Shown here one piece after another: positions 1-10,270 of a stretch of 64,000 nucleotides of DNA. Origin of the DNA: Saccopteryx bilineata (Eukaryota > Chordata > Mammalia > Chiroptera > Emballonuridae). The translations under genes and the position numbers were made by a program. Position 1 is the first letter of the stretch. Each line of letters opens with the position of its first letter. The notes under the pieces were generated by a model that worked only from the letters and a program-made list of their open reading frames with translations, had not been told where the DNA came from and searched no databases. The stretch is taken from contig NC_089493.1 in NCBI RefSeq assembly GCF_036850765.1, positions 166,901,640 to 166,965,639 of the forward strand, in the 5' to 3' direction.

Positions 1-166
1 ATTCAAGCCAGTGACCTTTGGGCTCAAGCCAGCAACCATGGGGTCATGTCTATGATCCCATGCTCGAGCCAGCAACCCGCTCAAGCCAGCGACCTTGGGG
101 TTTTGAACCTGGATCCTCCGCATCCCAGTCCAGCGCTCTATCCACTGTGCCATCACCTGGTCAAGC
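1..166 (-). repeat. Rhin-type tRNA-derived SINE, long form, cut by the window edge
   Basis: Reverse-strand copy of the long SINE seen intact at 34.5, 46.6 and 63.1 kb. The recurring 'cttgag' blocks and, at the right end, the tRNA-like head (complement of a 'cagtggatagagcgctgg' type A-box region) are recognisable. The tail lies outside the window. Confidence 0.75.
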
Positions 167-325
167 TTGAACTGATATATGTATGATGTCATCAAGGGTG
201 TTTGTTTGTTTTAGAGAGATTATTCTAGCAGCCACAAGTGAGATGGATTGGGGCTATTGAGACTGAAGACAAAGAGAACAGTTAGAAGGCTATTATGATA
301 TTTGAGAAGATTATTAAGTGCTTAA

Positions 326-750
326 GCCCTGGCCGGTTGGCTCAGCGGTAGAGCGTCGGCCTAGCGTGCGGAGGACCCGGGTTCGATTCCCGGCCAGGGC
401 ACATAGGAGAAGCGCCCATTTGCTTCTCCATCCCTCCGCCATGCCTTCCTCTCTGTCTCTCTCTTCCCTTCCCGCAGCCAAGGCTCCATTGGAGCAAAGA
501 TGGCCCGGGCACTGGGGATGGCTCTGTGGCCTCTGCCCCAGGCGCTAGAGTGGCTCTGGTCGCAACATGGCGACACCCAGGAGGGTCGCAACATGGCGAC
601 GCCCAGGATGGGCAGAGCATCGCCCCCTGGTGGGCAGAGCGTCGCCCCCTGGTGGGCGTGCCGGGTGGATCCCGGTCGGGCGCATGCGGGAGTCTGTCTG
701 ACTGTCTCTCCCTGTTTCCAGCTTCAGAAAAGTGCAAAAAAAAAAAAAAA
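326..750 (+). repeat. Full-length VES-type SINE (long form)
   Basis: Starts with 'gccctggccggttggctcag', has an A box (tggctcagcgg) and B box (gggttcgattcc), a pyrimidine-rich middle, a unique GC-rich 3' body and a 16-A tail. It is bracketed by a perfect 13-bp target-site duplication (attaagtgcttaa at 313-325 and 751-763), so insertion used L1-type retrotransposition and is fairly recent. It is not a tRNA gene: the cloverleaf is not followed by a terminator and the unit is about 425 bp. The body carries two CTCF-core matches (separate entry). Confidence 0.92.
621..655 (-). promoter_or_regulatory. Tandem pair of CTCF-core motifs inside the SINE
   Basis: 'cgccccctggtgg' occurs at 621-633 and again at 643-655. 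The reverse complement, CCACCAGGGGGCG, equals the central 13 bases of the vertebrate CTCF consensus. The two copies are 22 bp apart in the same orientation. Binding is an inference; the match is direct. Confidence 0.6.
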
Positions 751-1084
751 ATTAAGTGCTTAAACCACCACATTGTCAGTATGAGTGAAGGGAAATAACC
801 ATAGTTAACTTACCAGGACTTGATGATTGACACAATATAGGTAGTCAGGGAGAGGAAAGAGTTAAGAATGAACCTACCTCCATTGAACAAACTGGGTATG
901 CAATGGTGTCATTCACTGAAGTGAAGCCTGGCATAAACAACTAGTAGGTCAGACTAATATACACATCCATAAATCTCATGGGAGGAGATTTGGGTGTTTT
1001 TGTAAAAGAACACAGAAAGCAGATCCCTCCCTTTGAGACCAGAAGGTTGATTGCTGGCCTTACCTTAGTCAAAGGGTATTCCTG

Positions 1085-1275
1085 CTTGACCTGTGGTTGT
1101 GCAGTGGACAAAGCATCAACCTGGAATGCTGAGGTCACTGGTTTGAAAACCTGGGCTTGTCGGGTCAAGACACATATTGGAGTTGATGCTTCCTGCTCCT
1201 CCCCCCTTCTCTCTCTTTCTTTCTCCTCTCTAGAATGAATGAATGAATGAATAAATAAATAAATAAATTTAAAGA
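1085..1275 (+). repeat. Rhin-1-type SINE, short form
   Basis: Begins 'cttgacctgtggttgtgcag', has a degraded B box (ggtttgaaaacc), a 'gttgatgcttcctgctcctcc' middle, a CT tract and a (gaat)/(aaat) tail. It is flanked by tattcctg at 1077-1084 and 1276-1283. Confidence 0.85.
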
Positions 1276-1283
1276 TATTCCTG

Positions 1284-2399
1284 AGGATCAAAGGTTTGAA
1301 AAAATCTAGGGAAGGCAAGAAATCCAGGTTTTGCCACTGGTTTTGGCACTCAGTGGTAACCTAGGTGAGAATTTGAATGAGTTCAGAAGCATGTCCAGAT
1401 CAGGATGAGTTTTTTTCTTTGTGCGCTGGTGTGTTTGCTGTTCAGATTACAGTTTGCAGGTAACTACAGCGTGAAAGGAGCTAAGTTTCTGCGTTTGTGC
1501 ACGGTGGTAGCCAGCCTCCTGGGAGGGTCTGGAGCAGAGTGGGAGTGGAATAGGAGCAAGTCTCCAGCTCCAAGAGGCCCCCTGGGGCAAGTGAAAAGCT
1601 TGCTCTTTTGAATATCTCTGTGGGTAATTAACAACATATCAAGCATACCTTGGTGTCAAATAAAGGGGATTTGTAGGCACAGTGCTATTGGTAGCTTGAT
1701 CTCAATCATTCACTGGAGCTATTAAATCTGTGAACATTAGCATTCTGCCAAGTAATGAGATCTAGTCCTTAGCACCTCCCAGACACAGCTGATTCTTTAC
1801 TGATTTGGAACATCTCCCTCTCCTGGCTTCCTCTACTCTGCTTCATCTCCTTCCATACTACTGTCCTTGAAATCAATGAATGGTAATTTTAGTATATCAC
1901 TAGCAAGCGTCTGAATAAAAGAGGTTTGGTTTCTGCTGTGCCTCCTGTTACAACAAAAATATGCACTGCATAAATTTAATTGGTTACCTTAATGTGTAAA
2001 CCTTTTCTGCAAAGAGGTGGATACGTTTCTGAATAATCTGAGAGAGGCAGTTTTGTATGTATGGCAATGCTTCTAATTAGCTGTTGCTCTAATACAATTG
2101 GGCTGAGGCAGAAGCTACTCATTTAGAATATTGGTGGATGACAACACCGGCTTGAACAAAGTGACCAGTCTCAAATGGCTACTCCTCTCTGGGCTGCAGG
2201 TTGCTAAGGCTCTGGCTGTCGCTGTTTTCCCCGCGGAAAAGGGGCGGGGGAAGTTGGTGTGTTCGAGAAAAAAAAACTCACACACATACATGTTGTACGC
2301 CTCTCCATAGAGGTAATAATAACACGTGAAAAGAAATGCTGTTGAGCTGGAGGAAGGCGAAAAGATAGGTGTTTTTTTTTGTTGTTGTTTTGAGGTGTT
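1284..2399. other. Gene-free stretch upstream of PCDHGC4
   Basis: No open frame here resembles a known protein. The sequence is unique-looking and AT-balanced. I see no recognisable repeat beyond the SINE on its left. Part of it may belong to the regulatory region of PCDHGC4, but no motif proves this. Confidence 0.5.
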
Positions 2400-2690
2400 T
2401 TTTTTTTTCCTCCAATGCTGCGACGCATTAACCCTGCTGCTATTGGGATGTTATCTGCTCAGCCTATTGGCTGAGCCCAGGAGCCGCTGTCTGCCAATCG
2501 GATGGTGGAAGGCAGACAAATCTACCCCGCCACCAGCAAAAACGGCGCGTAACCCTTGCGGCGCCGGCCCAGCGGCGCCAGAACTGGCGCGGGCAAAGGG
2601 AGATAGGTGTCTCCAGTTGCTGTGGCCGTTTGGGGTGGGTCGGCTTCTTCTGCTTCTCTGGACCAGGTTGAGAACTAGCGGGCAGCAGCA
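2400..2690 (+). promoter_or_regulatory. PCDHGC4: PCDHGC4 promoter and 5'UTR region
   Basis: This CpG-richer stretch directly precedes the start codon. It holds four CCAAT or ATTGG boxes (412-416, 442-446, 466-470 and 494-498, all plus 2000). The third lies in a perfect 8-bp inverted repeat, gctcagcc-tatt-ggctgagc (2457-2476). A CG-dense block follows at 2540-2600. Most clustered protocadherin promoters use a CTCF-bound conserved element, but gamma-C4 and gamma-C5 are reported to lack it, and I see no convincing CTCF core here. The transcription start cannot be fixed. Confidence 0.55.
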
Positions 2691-5132
2691 ATGCTCCACA
2701 AGGTGAGAAGCTGGGTAGAAACCTGCCCGGGGGGTACCCTTTTGTTCCTCTTTTGCTACCTGGGTTACGTTTGTGGGCAGATCCGCTATCCGGTCCCAGA
2801 GGAGTCACAGGAGGGGACTTTTGTAGGGAATGTAGCCCAAGATTTCCTGCTGGATACAGAGAGTCTGTCAGCTCGCAGGCTGCAGGTCGCTGGAGAGGTG
2901 AACCAAAGACACTTCCGTGTGGATTTGGACAGCGGAGCCCTGCTCATCAAGAATCCAATCGATCGAGAGGCACTGTGTGGGCTCAGTGCCAACTGCATCG
3001 TGCCCCTGGAGTTTGTAACTGAAGGGCCTCTGGAAATGTACCGAGCGGAGGTAGAAATCGTGGATGTGAATGATCACGCCCCCCGATTTCCTCGGCAGCA
3101 GCTGGACTTGGAAATTGGGGAGGCAGCACCTCCAGGACAGCGTTTTCCTTTGGAAAAGGCTCAGGATGCAGATGTGGGAAGCAACTCTATCAGCAGCTAT
3201 AGACTAAGCTCCAATGAACACTTTGCACTGGATGTCAAGAAGCGCAGTGATGGCAGTCTGGTCCCAGAGCTGCTCCTGGAGAAGCCTTTGGATCGGGAGA
3301 AGCAATCAGACTACCGCCTGGTGCTGACTGCTGTGGATGGAGGTAACCCTCCAAGATCTGGCACAGCGGAGCTCCGGGTGTCAGTGCTGGACGTGAACGA
3401 CAACGCCCCAGCCTTCCAGCAATCCAGCTACCGGATTAGCGTGCTGGAGAGTGCACCTGCCGGCATGCTGCTCATCCAGCTCAATGCCTCTGACCCGGAC
3501 CTGGGTCCCAGTGGTAATGTCACCTTTTCTTTCAGTGGTCACACCCCTGATCGTGTCAGGAATCTCTTTAGCTTGCACCCCACTACTGGAAAGCTTACCC
3601 TTCAAGGGCCCCTAGACTTTGAAAATGAGAATTACTATGAATTTGATGTTCGGGCTCGTGATGGGGGTTCTCCAGCCATGGAGCAACATTGCAGTCTTCG
3701 AGTGGATCTCCTGGATGTAAATGACAATGCCCCTCACATCACCGTGACCTCAGAGCTTGGGACTCTCCCAGAGAGCGCAGAACCTGGCACTGTGGTGGCA
3801 CTCATCAGTGTGCAGGACCCTGACTCAGGGTCAAATGGAGATGTGAGCCTCCGTATTCCTGACTACCTGCCATTTGCCCTCAAGTCCGCCTTCAGGAACC
3901 AGTTCTCCCTGGTGACGGCTGGACCCTTGGACAGAGAGGCCAAATCCAGCTATGACATCACGGTCACTGCTTCTGATGCTGGGAACCCTCCTCTGAGTAC
4001 CCAAACAACTATTTTCCTCAATATTTCAGATGTGAATGATAACCCACCTTCTTTCTTCCAGAGGTCACATGAGGTGTTTGTTCCTGAGAACAATCGTCCA
4101 GGGGACTTGCTTTGCTCCCTGGCAGCCTCTGATCCAGACTCTGGCTTGAATGCGCTCATCTCCTACTCTCTCCTAGAGCCCAGAAATCGAGATGTGTCAG
4201 CTTCCTCCTTCATCTCTCTGAACCCCCAGACGGGAGCTGTTCATGCTACTCGATCCTTTGACTATGAGCAAACACAGACACTGCAGTTTGAGGTGCAGGC
4301 CCGAGATCGGGGCAACCCACCCCTTAGTAGCACCGTGATGGTTCGTCTATTCGTGCTGGACCTCAATGACAACGCCCCAGCTGTGCTCCGCCCTAGGGCC
4401 CGACCTGGTTCCTTATGTCCCCAAGCACTGCCTCCATCAGTTGGTGCTGGTCACCTAGTCACAAAAGTGACTGCTGTGGACTTGGATTCAGGTTACAATG
4501 CTTGGGTTTCATATCAGCTCTTGGAGGCCCCAGATCCCAGCCTTTTTGCAGTCTCTCGCTATGCCGGGGAGGTGCGGACAGCTGTTCCCATTCCAGCTGA
4601 TCTCCCACCACAGAAGCTGGTTATTGTGGTAAAGGATAGTGGTACCCCACCACTCTCTACTTCTGTTACTCTCCTAGTGTCCTTAGAGGAAGATGCTCAT
4701 CCAGTTGTCCCTGATCTTCGAGAATCTTCAGCTCCAAGGGAGGGAGAATCCCGCCTGACTCTCTACTTGGCTGTATCACTAGTGGCGATTTGCTTTGTCT
4801 CCTTTGGCTCATTCGTGGCACTACTCTCTAAGTGTCTGCGTGGGGCTGCTTGTGGAATGACCTGCTTTCCTGCTGGCACCTGTGCCTGTCTCACCCGATC
4901 TCGAAGGAGGGAGGGGCTTCCTCCTTCCAATGGGATCCTCCGAATCCAACTAGGGTCAGATGATCCTATCAAGTTTGTTGATGTGGGCGGCCACTCTCAT
5001 GGCTGTACACCCTTGGCTTCTGCACCCACTCGGAGCGATAGCTTCATGATGGTGAAGTCGCCCAGTGCACCTATGGCAGGGGAGCCTGTTCGCCCAAGCT
5101 GCCCACCCTCTGATCTTCTCTATGGGCTAGAG
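2691..5132 (+). CDS. PCDHGC4: Protocadherin gamma-C4, variable (first) exon
   Basis: Encodes residues 1-814 of a C-type gamma protocadherin, a neuronal membrane protein that forms cis and trans homophilic assemblies. A signal peptide (1-29, ending VCG) precedes mature QIRYPVPEE. Six cadherin repeats are delimited by calcium motifs DVNDHAP (125), DVNDNAP (234 and 342), DVNDNPP (447) and DLNDNAP (557). A transmembrane helix at about 690-712 is followed by a variable cytoplasmic segment. The ATG has a purine at -3. Coding runs to GAG, then a gtgaga donor at 5133. Splicing to the constant exon in phase 0 gives 938 residues, the length known for this paralogue. The sequence is nearly collinear with human PCDHGC4. 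The frame stays open past the donor to 5288 (see findings). Confidence 0.97.
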
Positions 5133-6439
5133 GTGAGATCTTTGCAGGCTCAGCCAATGCTTCAGGGTTATTCTGATCCAGGCATATGGCTGGGCCATGT
5201 CCCAGAGAGTGCTGGCCTCTCTGTAAGAGCCCGTAGTGATGTCACCATTTTTGTGAGTGGTGACTATGTGGTACATGCTGTGTTTTAGAAGTGTTTTGTG
5301 AATTAACCAGGGAGTTGTCACAGCTTAGTACTTGGGTTTGGGTTGTGCCCTTATCTGAGAGTAAGAAATGAAAGTAAGCGATCCAGAGCTAAGGTACGGT
5401 GGAAGCATGCTGCCACAATGTGGGAGCATAGAAGACTGTAGTGCACGCGGGTGGGGTGCACCGGACAGTCACCTAAACCCAGGTGGCTGCTTTCTCTGCC
5501 TTTCCTGAACGAGGGGCCAGATTCTGGACTACTTTAACTCCAGATTACCATTTCCCAGTGGGTACAGGGAAACTAATATCTTTGCCTCACAGTATCAAGT
5601 ACCACCTAACCCACTGTGAAAGAAACGCTCTGTTTGAAACACAGAAGAGAGCACAAAGAGGAAAGAGTCAAGGGAGCCGAGGCATCAAGGTGGAAGGAGA
5701 GAACTGCTAGTCCAGATCTTCAGGACTCTCAATCAATTCCCCACTGGGATTTAAGCTAGATGCCGTAGATTGGGGGCAGGGGAGCATTACCTCTTCAGGA
5801 AAAAGGCAATAAATGAAATCACTTAATGTCAAATCTGATTTACAGGTGAGAAATTCATAGATATAGCTACTCTGGGGGGGTCTCTAAGTAATGTTCTTCT
5901 GAATTGATAAAACCATAAAGCCCAGAGGCCATGTCTAGTTTCTAGTCACTCTCCTGGGTAACCTGGATCAGTTTCAGAAATGTTTCCCCTACCATAAGCT
6001 GTGATGTTCATTCCACAGCTAAAGTCTGAGATCTCAGGAAAGCTGAGACCTATAGTCATCAATTGACAAGGAGGTTCCTTAAAGCATTGCTGGAGAGTCA
6101 CAGTAAGGCTCTACATGATCCTAACAAATCTCTTTTCTCATCTTAGCAACATTTGGCAGGATGGGGTGGGAGGGGGAACTCATGGACGTTGTCTCCCCAA
6201 GAAGGACAAACTTTTGTTGCTTCAAGCAAAGTAGTGGAAGCTTCTGAAGTTATGCAAAAAGTTGCTGGGACAGAACACTGAGAAGTTTTGTACCACTTTG
6301 CCTTCCCTGTTGAGCACCATCTGAGCTGTCAAATTTTGCTGCCAAGGGGGCTGAATCAACCTGCAGCACGAAATGAGTGGGGAAGTAGGAGGTTTCTGTG
6401 ACACAGATTTGCAGCCTGTTCCTAAGGTTTCCAGAACTG
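5133..6439. other. Region between PCDHGC4 and PCDHGC5
   Basis: Intron sequence for the C4 transcript. The first 156 bases keep the C4 frame open to a TAG at 5286-5288; the rest shows no coding signal and no repeat I can name. Confidence 0.5.
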
Positions 6440-6754
6440 AGGAGACTTTATAATTGGTTGAGAGGGACAGACTTTTTGGCCAATCAGACTCAGAGCCAAG
6501 GTGGGGGATCTGCTCTTCCTGCCCGCCTCTCCTCCCCCAGCTCCCCAGCTCCACTCAGATTCAGTTCCCCTCCCTCCCACCCACCCCCGCCATTTGGTGA
6601 CTAAGAAGAACTGCTGCAGGCAGACAAACCTCGGAGCAATTTTTAAGAGGCTGGAAGGAGACACCAGAGATTTCAGCTGCTACATTCCAAGCCCTGGGTC
6701 TATCTTGGAGACAGGACAGCACAGAATCAGTGTCCAGGAAGGGACTTCTGGGTC
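6440..6754 (+). promoter_or_regulatory. PCDHGC5: PCDHGC5 promoter and 5'UTR region
   Basis: Contains a TATA-like 'ctttataatt' next to ATTGG (6453-6457), and CCAAT at 6480-6484, followed by a C-rich stretch and a leader to the ATG at 6755. No canonical CTCF or CGCT-type protocadherin box was seen, consistent with what is reported for gamma-C5. The transcription start is unknown. Confidence 0.5.
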
Positions 6755-9214
6755 ATGGGACCCAAGACACCCCCACAGTTCGCTGGGAAATGGCAAGTGT
6801 TGTGCATGTTGTCCTTGTGCTGCTGGGGCTGGGTGTCTGGGCAGCTTCGCTACTCAGTGGTGGAAGAGTCTGAGCCGGGGACGCTGGTGGGGAATGTTGC
6901 TCAGGATCTAGGCTTAAAGGTGACAGATCTGTTGAGCCGCCGATTGCGGTTGGGCTCTGAGGAGAATGGGCACTATTTTTCCCTGAGCTTGATGAGTGGT
7001 GCTCTGGCAGTAAATGAAAAGATTGACCGAGAGAGCCTGTGTGGAGCCAGCACAAACTGCCTGTTGCCAGTGCAGGTGGTGACCGAACACCCACTGGAAC
7101 TAATCCGTGTAGAGGTAGAGATCCTGGATCTTAATGACAACTCTCCTAGCTTTGCCATCCCTGAGCGAGAGATACGCATCTCAGAATCAGCTGCATTTGG
7201 GGCACGATTCCCACTGGACAGTGCCCAGGATCCAGATGTGGGCACCAATACTGTAAGCTTCTACACTCTGAGCCCCAACAACCACTTCTCTCTAAATGTG
7301 AAGACCCTAAAAGATGGGAAGCTGTTTCCAGAGCTGGTGCTAGAGCAGCAGCTGGACCGCGAATCCCAGGCAAAACATCAGTTAGTGCTCACTGCTGTGG
7401 ATGGAGGTGTGCCAGCCCGCTCAGGGACCACCCTTATCTCTGTGACTGTGCTGGATATCAACGATAATGCTCCAGCCTTCCAGTACTCAGTTCTTCGTGT
7501 GGGACTCCCAGAGAATGCACCCATGGGTACACTGCTACTCCGCCTCAATGCCACTGATCCAGATGAGGGCACCAATGGCCAGCTAGACTATTCTTTTGGA
7601 GACCATACATCTGAAGCAGTGCGGAATCTCTTTGGCCTAGACCCCAGCAGTGGAGCAATCCGTGTGTTGGGTCCTATAGACTTTGAGGAGTCAAGTTTCT
7701 ATGAAATTCATGCAAGAGCCCGTGACCAGGGACAGCCAGCCATGGAAGGCCACTGTGTTATTCAAGTGGATGTGGGGGATGCTAATGACAATGCCCCAGA
7801 GATACTGCTGGCCTCTTTGGTCAACCCTGTCCTGGAGAGCACAGCAGTGGGCACAGTAGTTGGATTGTTTAATGTGCGGGACCGAGACTCGGGAAGAAAT
7901 GGTGAAGTGAGCCTTGATATCTCTCCAGACCTGCCGTTTCATATTAAGCCCTCTGAGAACCACTACTCTCTGCTAACCAGCCAGCCCTTGGACCGTGAGA
8001 CCACATCCCACTATATCATTGAGCTGCTGGCCAGTGATGCGGGCTTACCTCCTCTGCATGCACATCTTACCATCAGGCTCAATATTTCAGATGTTAATGA
8101 CAATGCCCCCTACTTCACCCAGCAGCTCTATACTGCTTACATCCCAGAAAATCGGCCTCCAGGCACCCTTCTCTGCACTGTGGCTGCTTCCGATCCGGAC
8201 ACTGGGGATAATGCCCGTCTCACCTATTCCATTGTAGGGAATCAGATTCAGGGAGCCCCAGCCTCCTCCTTTGTCTACGTCAACCCTGAGGATGGGCGGG
8301 TCTTTGCCCAGCGCACCTTTGACTATGAATTGCTGCAGATGATGCAGATTGTGGTGGGGGTTCGAGACTCTGGTTCTCCCGCATTGCATGCCAACACATC
8401 TCTGCATGTGTTTGTCCTGGACCAGAATGATAATGCCCCAGCTGTGCTGCACCCAAGACCCAGCTGGGAGCTCTCAGTCCCCCAGCGTCTCCTTCGCTCT
8501 GTGCCTCCTGGCTCCTTGGTCACTAAGGTGACAGCTGTGGATGCTGATGCAGGCCACAATGCATGGCTTTCCTACTCACTGTTGCCACAGTCCACAGCCC
8601 CAGGACTGTTCCTTGTGTCTCCACACACTGGTGAGGTGCGCACAGCCCGGGCCTTACTGGAGGATGACTCTGACACCCAGCAGGTTGTAGTCCTGGTGAG
8701 GGACAATGGTGACCCTTCACTGTCCTCTACAGCCACAGTGCTGCTGGTTTTGGAGGATGAGGACCCTGAAGAAATGCCCAAATCCAGCAATTTCCTTACA
8801 CACCCTCCTGAGCGTTCAGACCTTACCCTTTACCTCATAGTGGCTCTTGCAGCCGTCAGTCTGTTATCCTTAGTCACCTTCACCTTTTTGTCAGCTAAGT
8901 GCCTTCGGGGACACGCAGATAGGGATGGGGGTGGGGGCCAGTGTTGCGGGCGCCAGGACTCACCCTCCCGGGACTACTATAAGCAGTCCAGCCCTAACCT
9001 ACAGGTGAGCTCAGATGGCACGCTCAAGTACATGGAGGTGACGCTGCGGCCCGCAGACTCGCAGAGCCATTGCTACAGGACGTGCTTTTCACCAGCCTCG
9101 GATGGCAGTGACTTCACTTTCCTAAGGCCCCTCAGCGTCCAGCAGCCCTCAGCTCTGGCGCTGGAGCCTGACGCCTTCCGGTCCCGCTCTAACACGCTGC
9201 GGGAACGGAGCCAG
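6755..9214 (+). CDS. PCDHGC5: Protocadherin gamma-C5, variable (first) exon
   Basis: Encodes residues 1-820 of the last variable member of the gamma cluster. A signal peptide (1-29, ending VSG) precedes QLRYSVVEE. Six cadherin repeats are separated by DLNDNSP (125), DINDNAP (234), DANDNAP (342), DVNDNAP (446) and DQNDNAP (556). The transmembrane helix is at about 691-713, followed by a cytoplasmic segment with a glycine run and paired cysteines. The chosen ATG has G at -3 and +4. Coding stops at CAG before a gtgagg donor (9215). Phase-0 joining to the shared exons gives 944 residues, the family length. The third linker has DAND instead of the usual DVND, a mild change that keeps the calcium ligands. 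Unspliced read-through adds 13 residues before TAG. Confidence 0.97.
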
Positions 9215-9429
9215 GTGAGGGGCTTGGCGCGACCCCTGGGGGCGGCAGTGCAGTAGTCGCCCCTCCAAATAGGGACTTTGAACTTGCCTCCACACCTCTC
9301 GCGCGAGCTCGGCTGCTAGCTGCGCTTCACCCGATTGTCTGGACCTTTTGGACCGATTGGGCGGGACCAGAGGTGTGGCCAAACAGGGATGGGGCTCTGA
9401 GCCCCGGGAGATGGTGGTGATTGTGTCTT

Positions 9430-10270
9430 AGGGGCGTATAGAAACGACCCCGCCCCCAAAACCCAGGAAAGGTTGGGCCCTGGCGATCTTGCCAGCGATT
9501 CCCTCCGGGGTTGGGGTCCCTGGTGGAGTCAGCCTGTCCACGCCCACAGCCGGCCTCCCAGGCTTGGGCGCCCGCGCTCCGCTGCTCCGTAGATTTCTCC
9601 CCACTCCCTGGATCTGGGACTTCGCTGTCAGAAGCCCTCCTTCGTCCAACATTAAACGAACGCACCTCAATCAGGACAGAGGTGCTCGCGCAGGACTCCC
9701 GCATGTCCTCCCCGCAGGACACACGCACGGCCACAGCGCAAAGGCCCGCCACGCCTCACCTGCACACACGCCCTCGCACGTGGGCTTGCAGCACGCCACC
9801 TTTCACTGCCCGCGCTAGCTGCGAGGCCACACCACGGCCTGTCCCGGTGCCCCTCACAGCTTCTCTCACTCCGCCACCGACCTCAGAGGTGCTCGCCGCT
9901 GACTGTGCGCTCTGGTGACAGTCCCAGGTCGCGGCCGCCGTGGGCCCGCGAGGACTCGGGAGCCTCCTCCCACCCCAGTTCCGGGCCGGAACGGGTCGCC
10001 TTCAGGTGGGCCTGAGGCGGGCTGGGGCCCCTGGAGCACTGCAGCGACTTTGGGCGCTCTAGGCGCGGGTGGGCAGCACTCTTTGACCCGTGGGCCCGGG
10101 ACGCAGAACCGAGGACAGCGGTGCCTTCAGCCCAGAAGCCTGGGCCAGGTGGGCCGGGCCTGGGCGAGTGAGCCGGCCGCTATAGGACCTGCAGCCTGGA
10201 CGAGTGGCATCCGCAGCACGGCCCTCACGCGGGATGTGGGAGCCTGACGCAACCCTGACTCTGGGTCCGC
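9430..10270. promoter_or_regulatory. CpG-rich island inside the intron after PCDHGC5
   Basis: About 0.8 kb of strongly GC- and CG-rich sequence 0.2 kb past the C5 donor, unlike the surrounding intron. Open frames in it have the composition of CpG islands and resemble no protein I know. It could be an enhancer, an unannotated promoter or merely island sequence shared with C5; nothing here decides. Confidence 0.5.

Noticed and set aside
342..420. tRNA-like A and B boxes at 342-388, and the same at several other places
   Set aside because: They are the heads of SINEs with bodies, A tails and target duplications, not tRNA genes.
9489..9918. Overlapping open frames of 109-135 codons after PCDHGC5
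   Set aside because: CpG-rich composition keeps several frames open at once; no domain, start context or homologue recognised.
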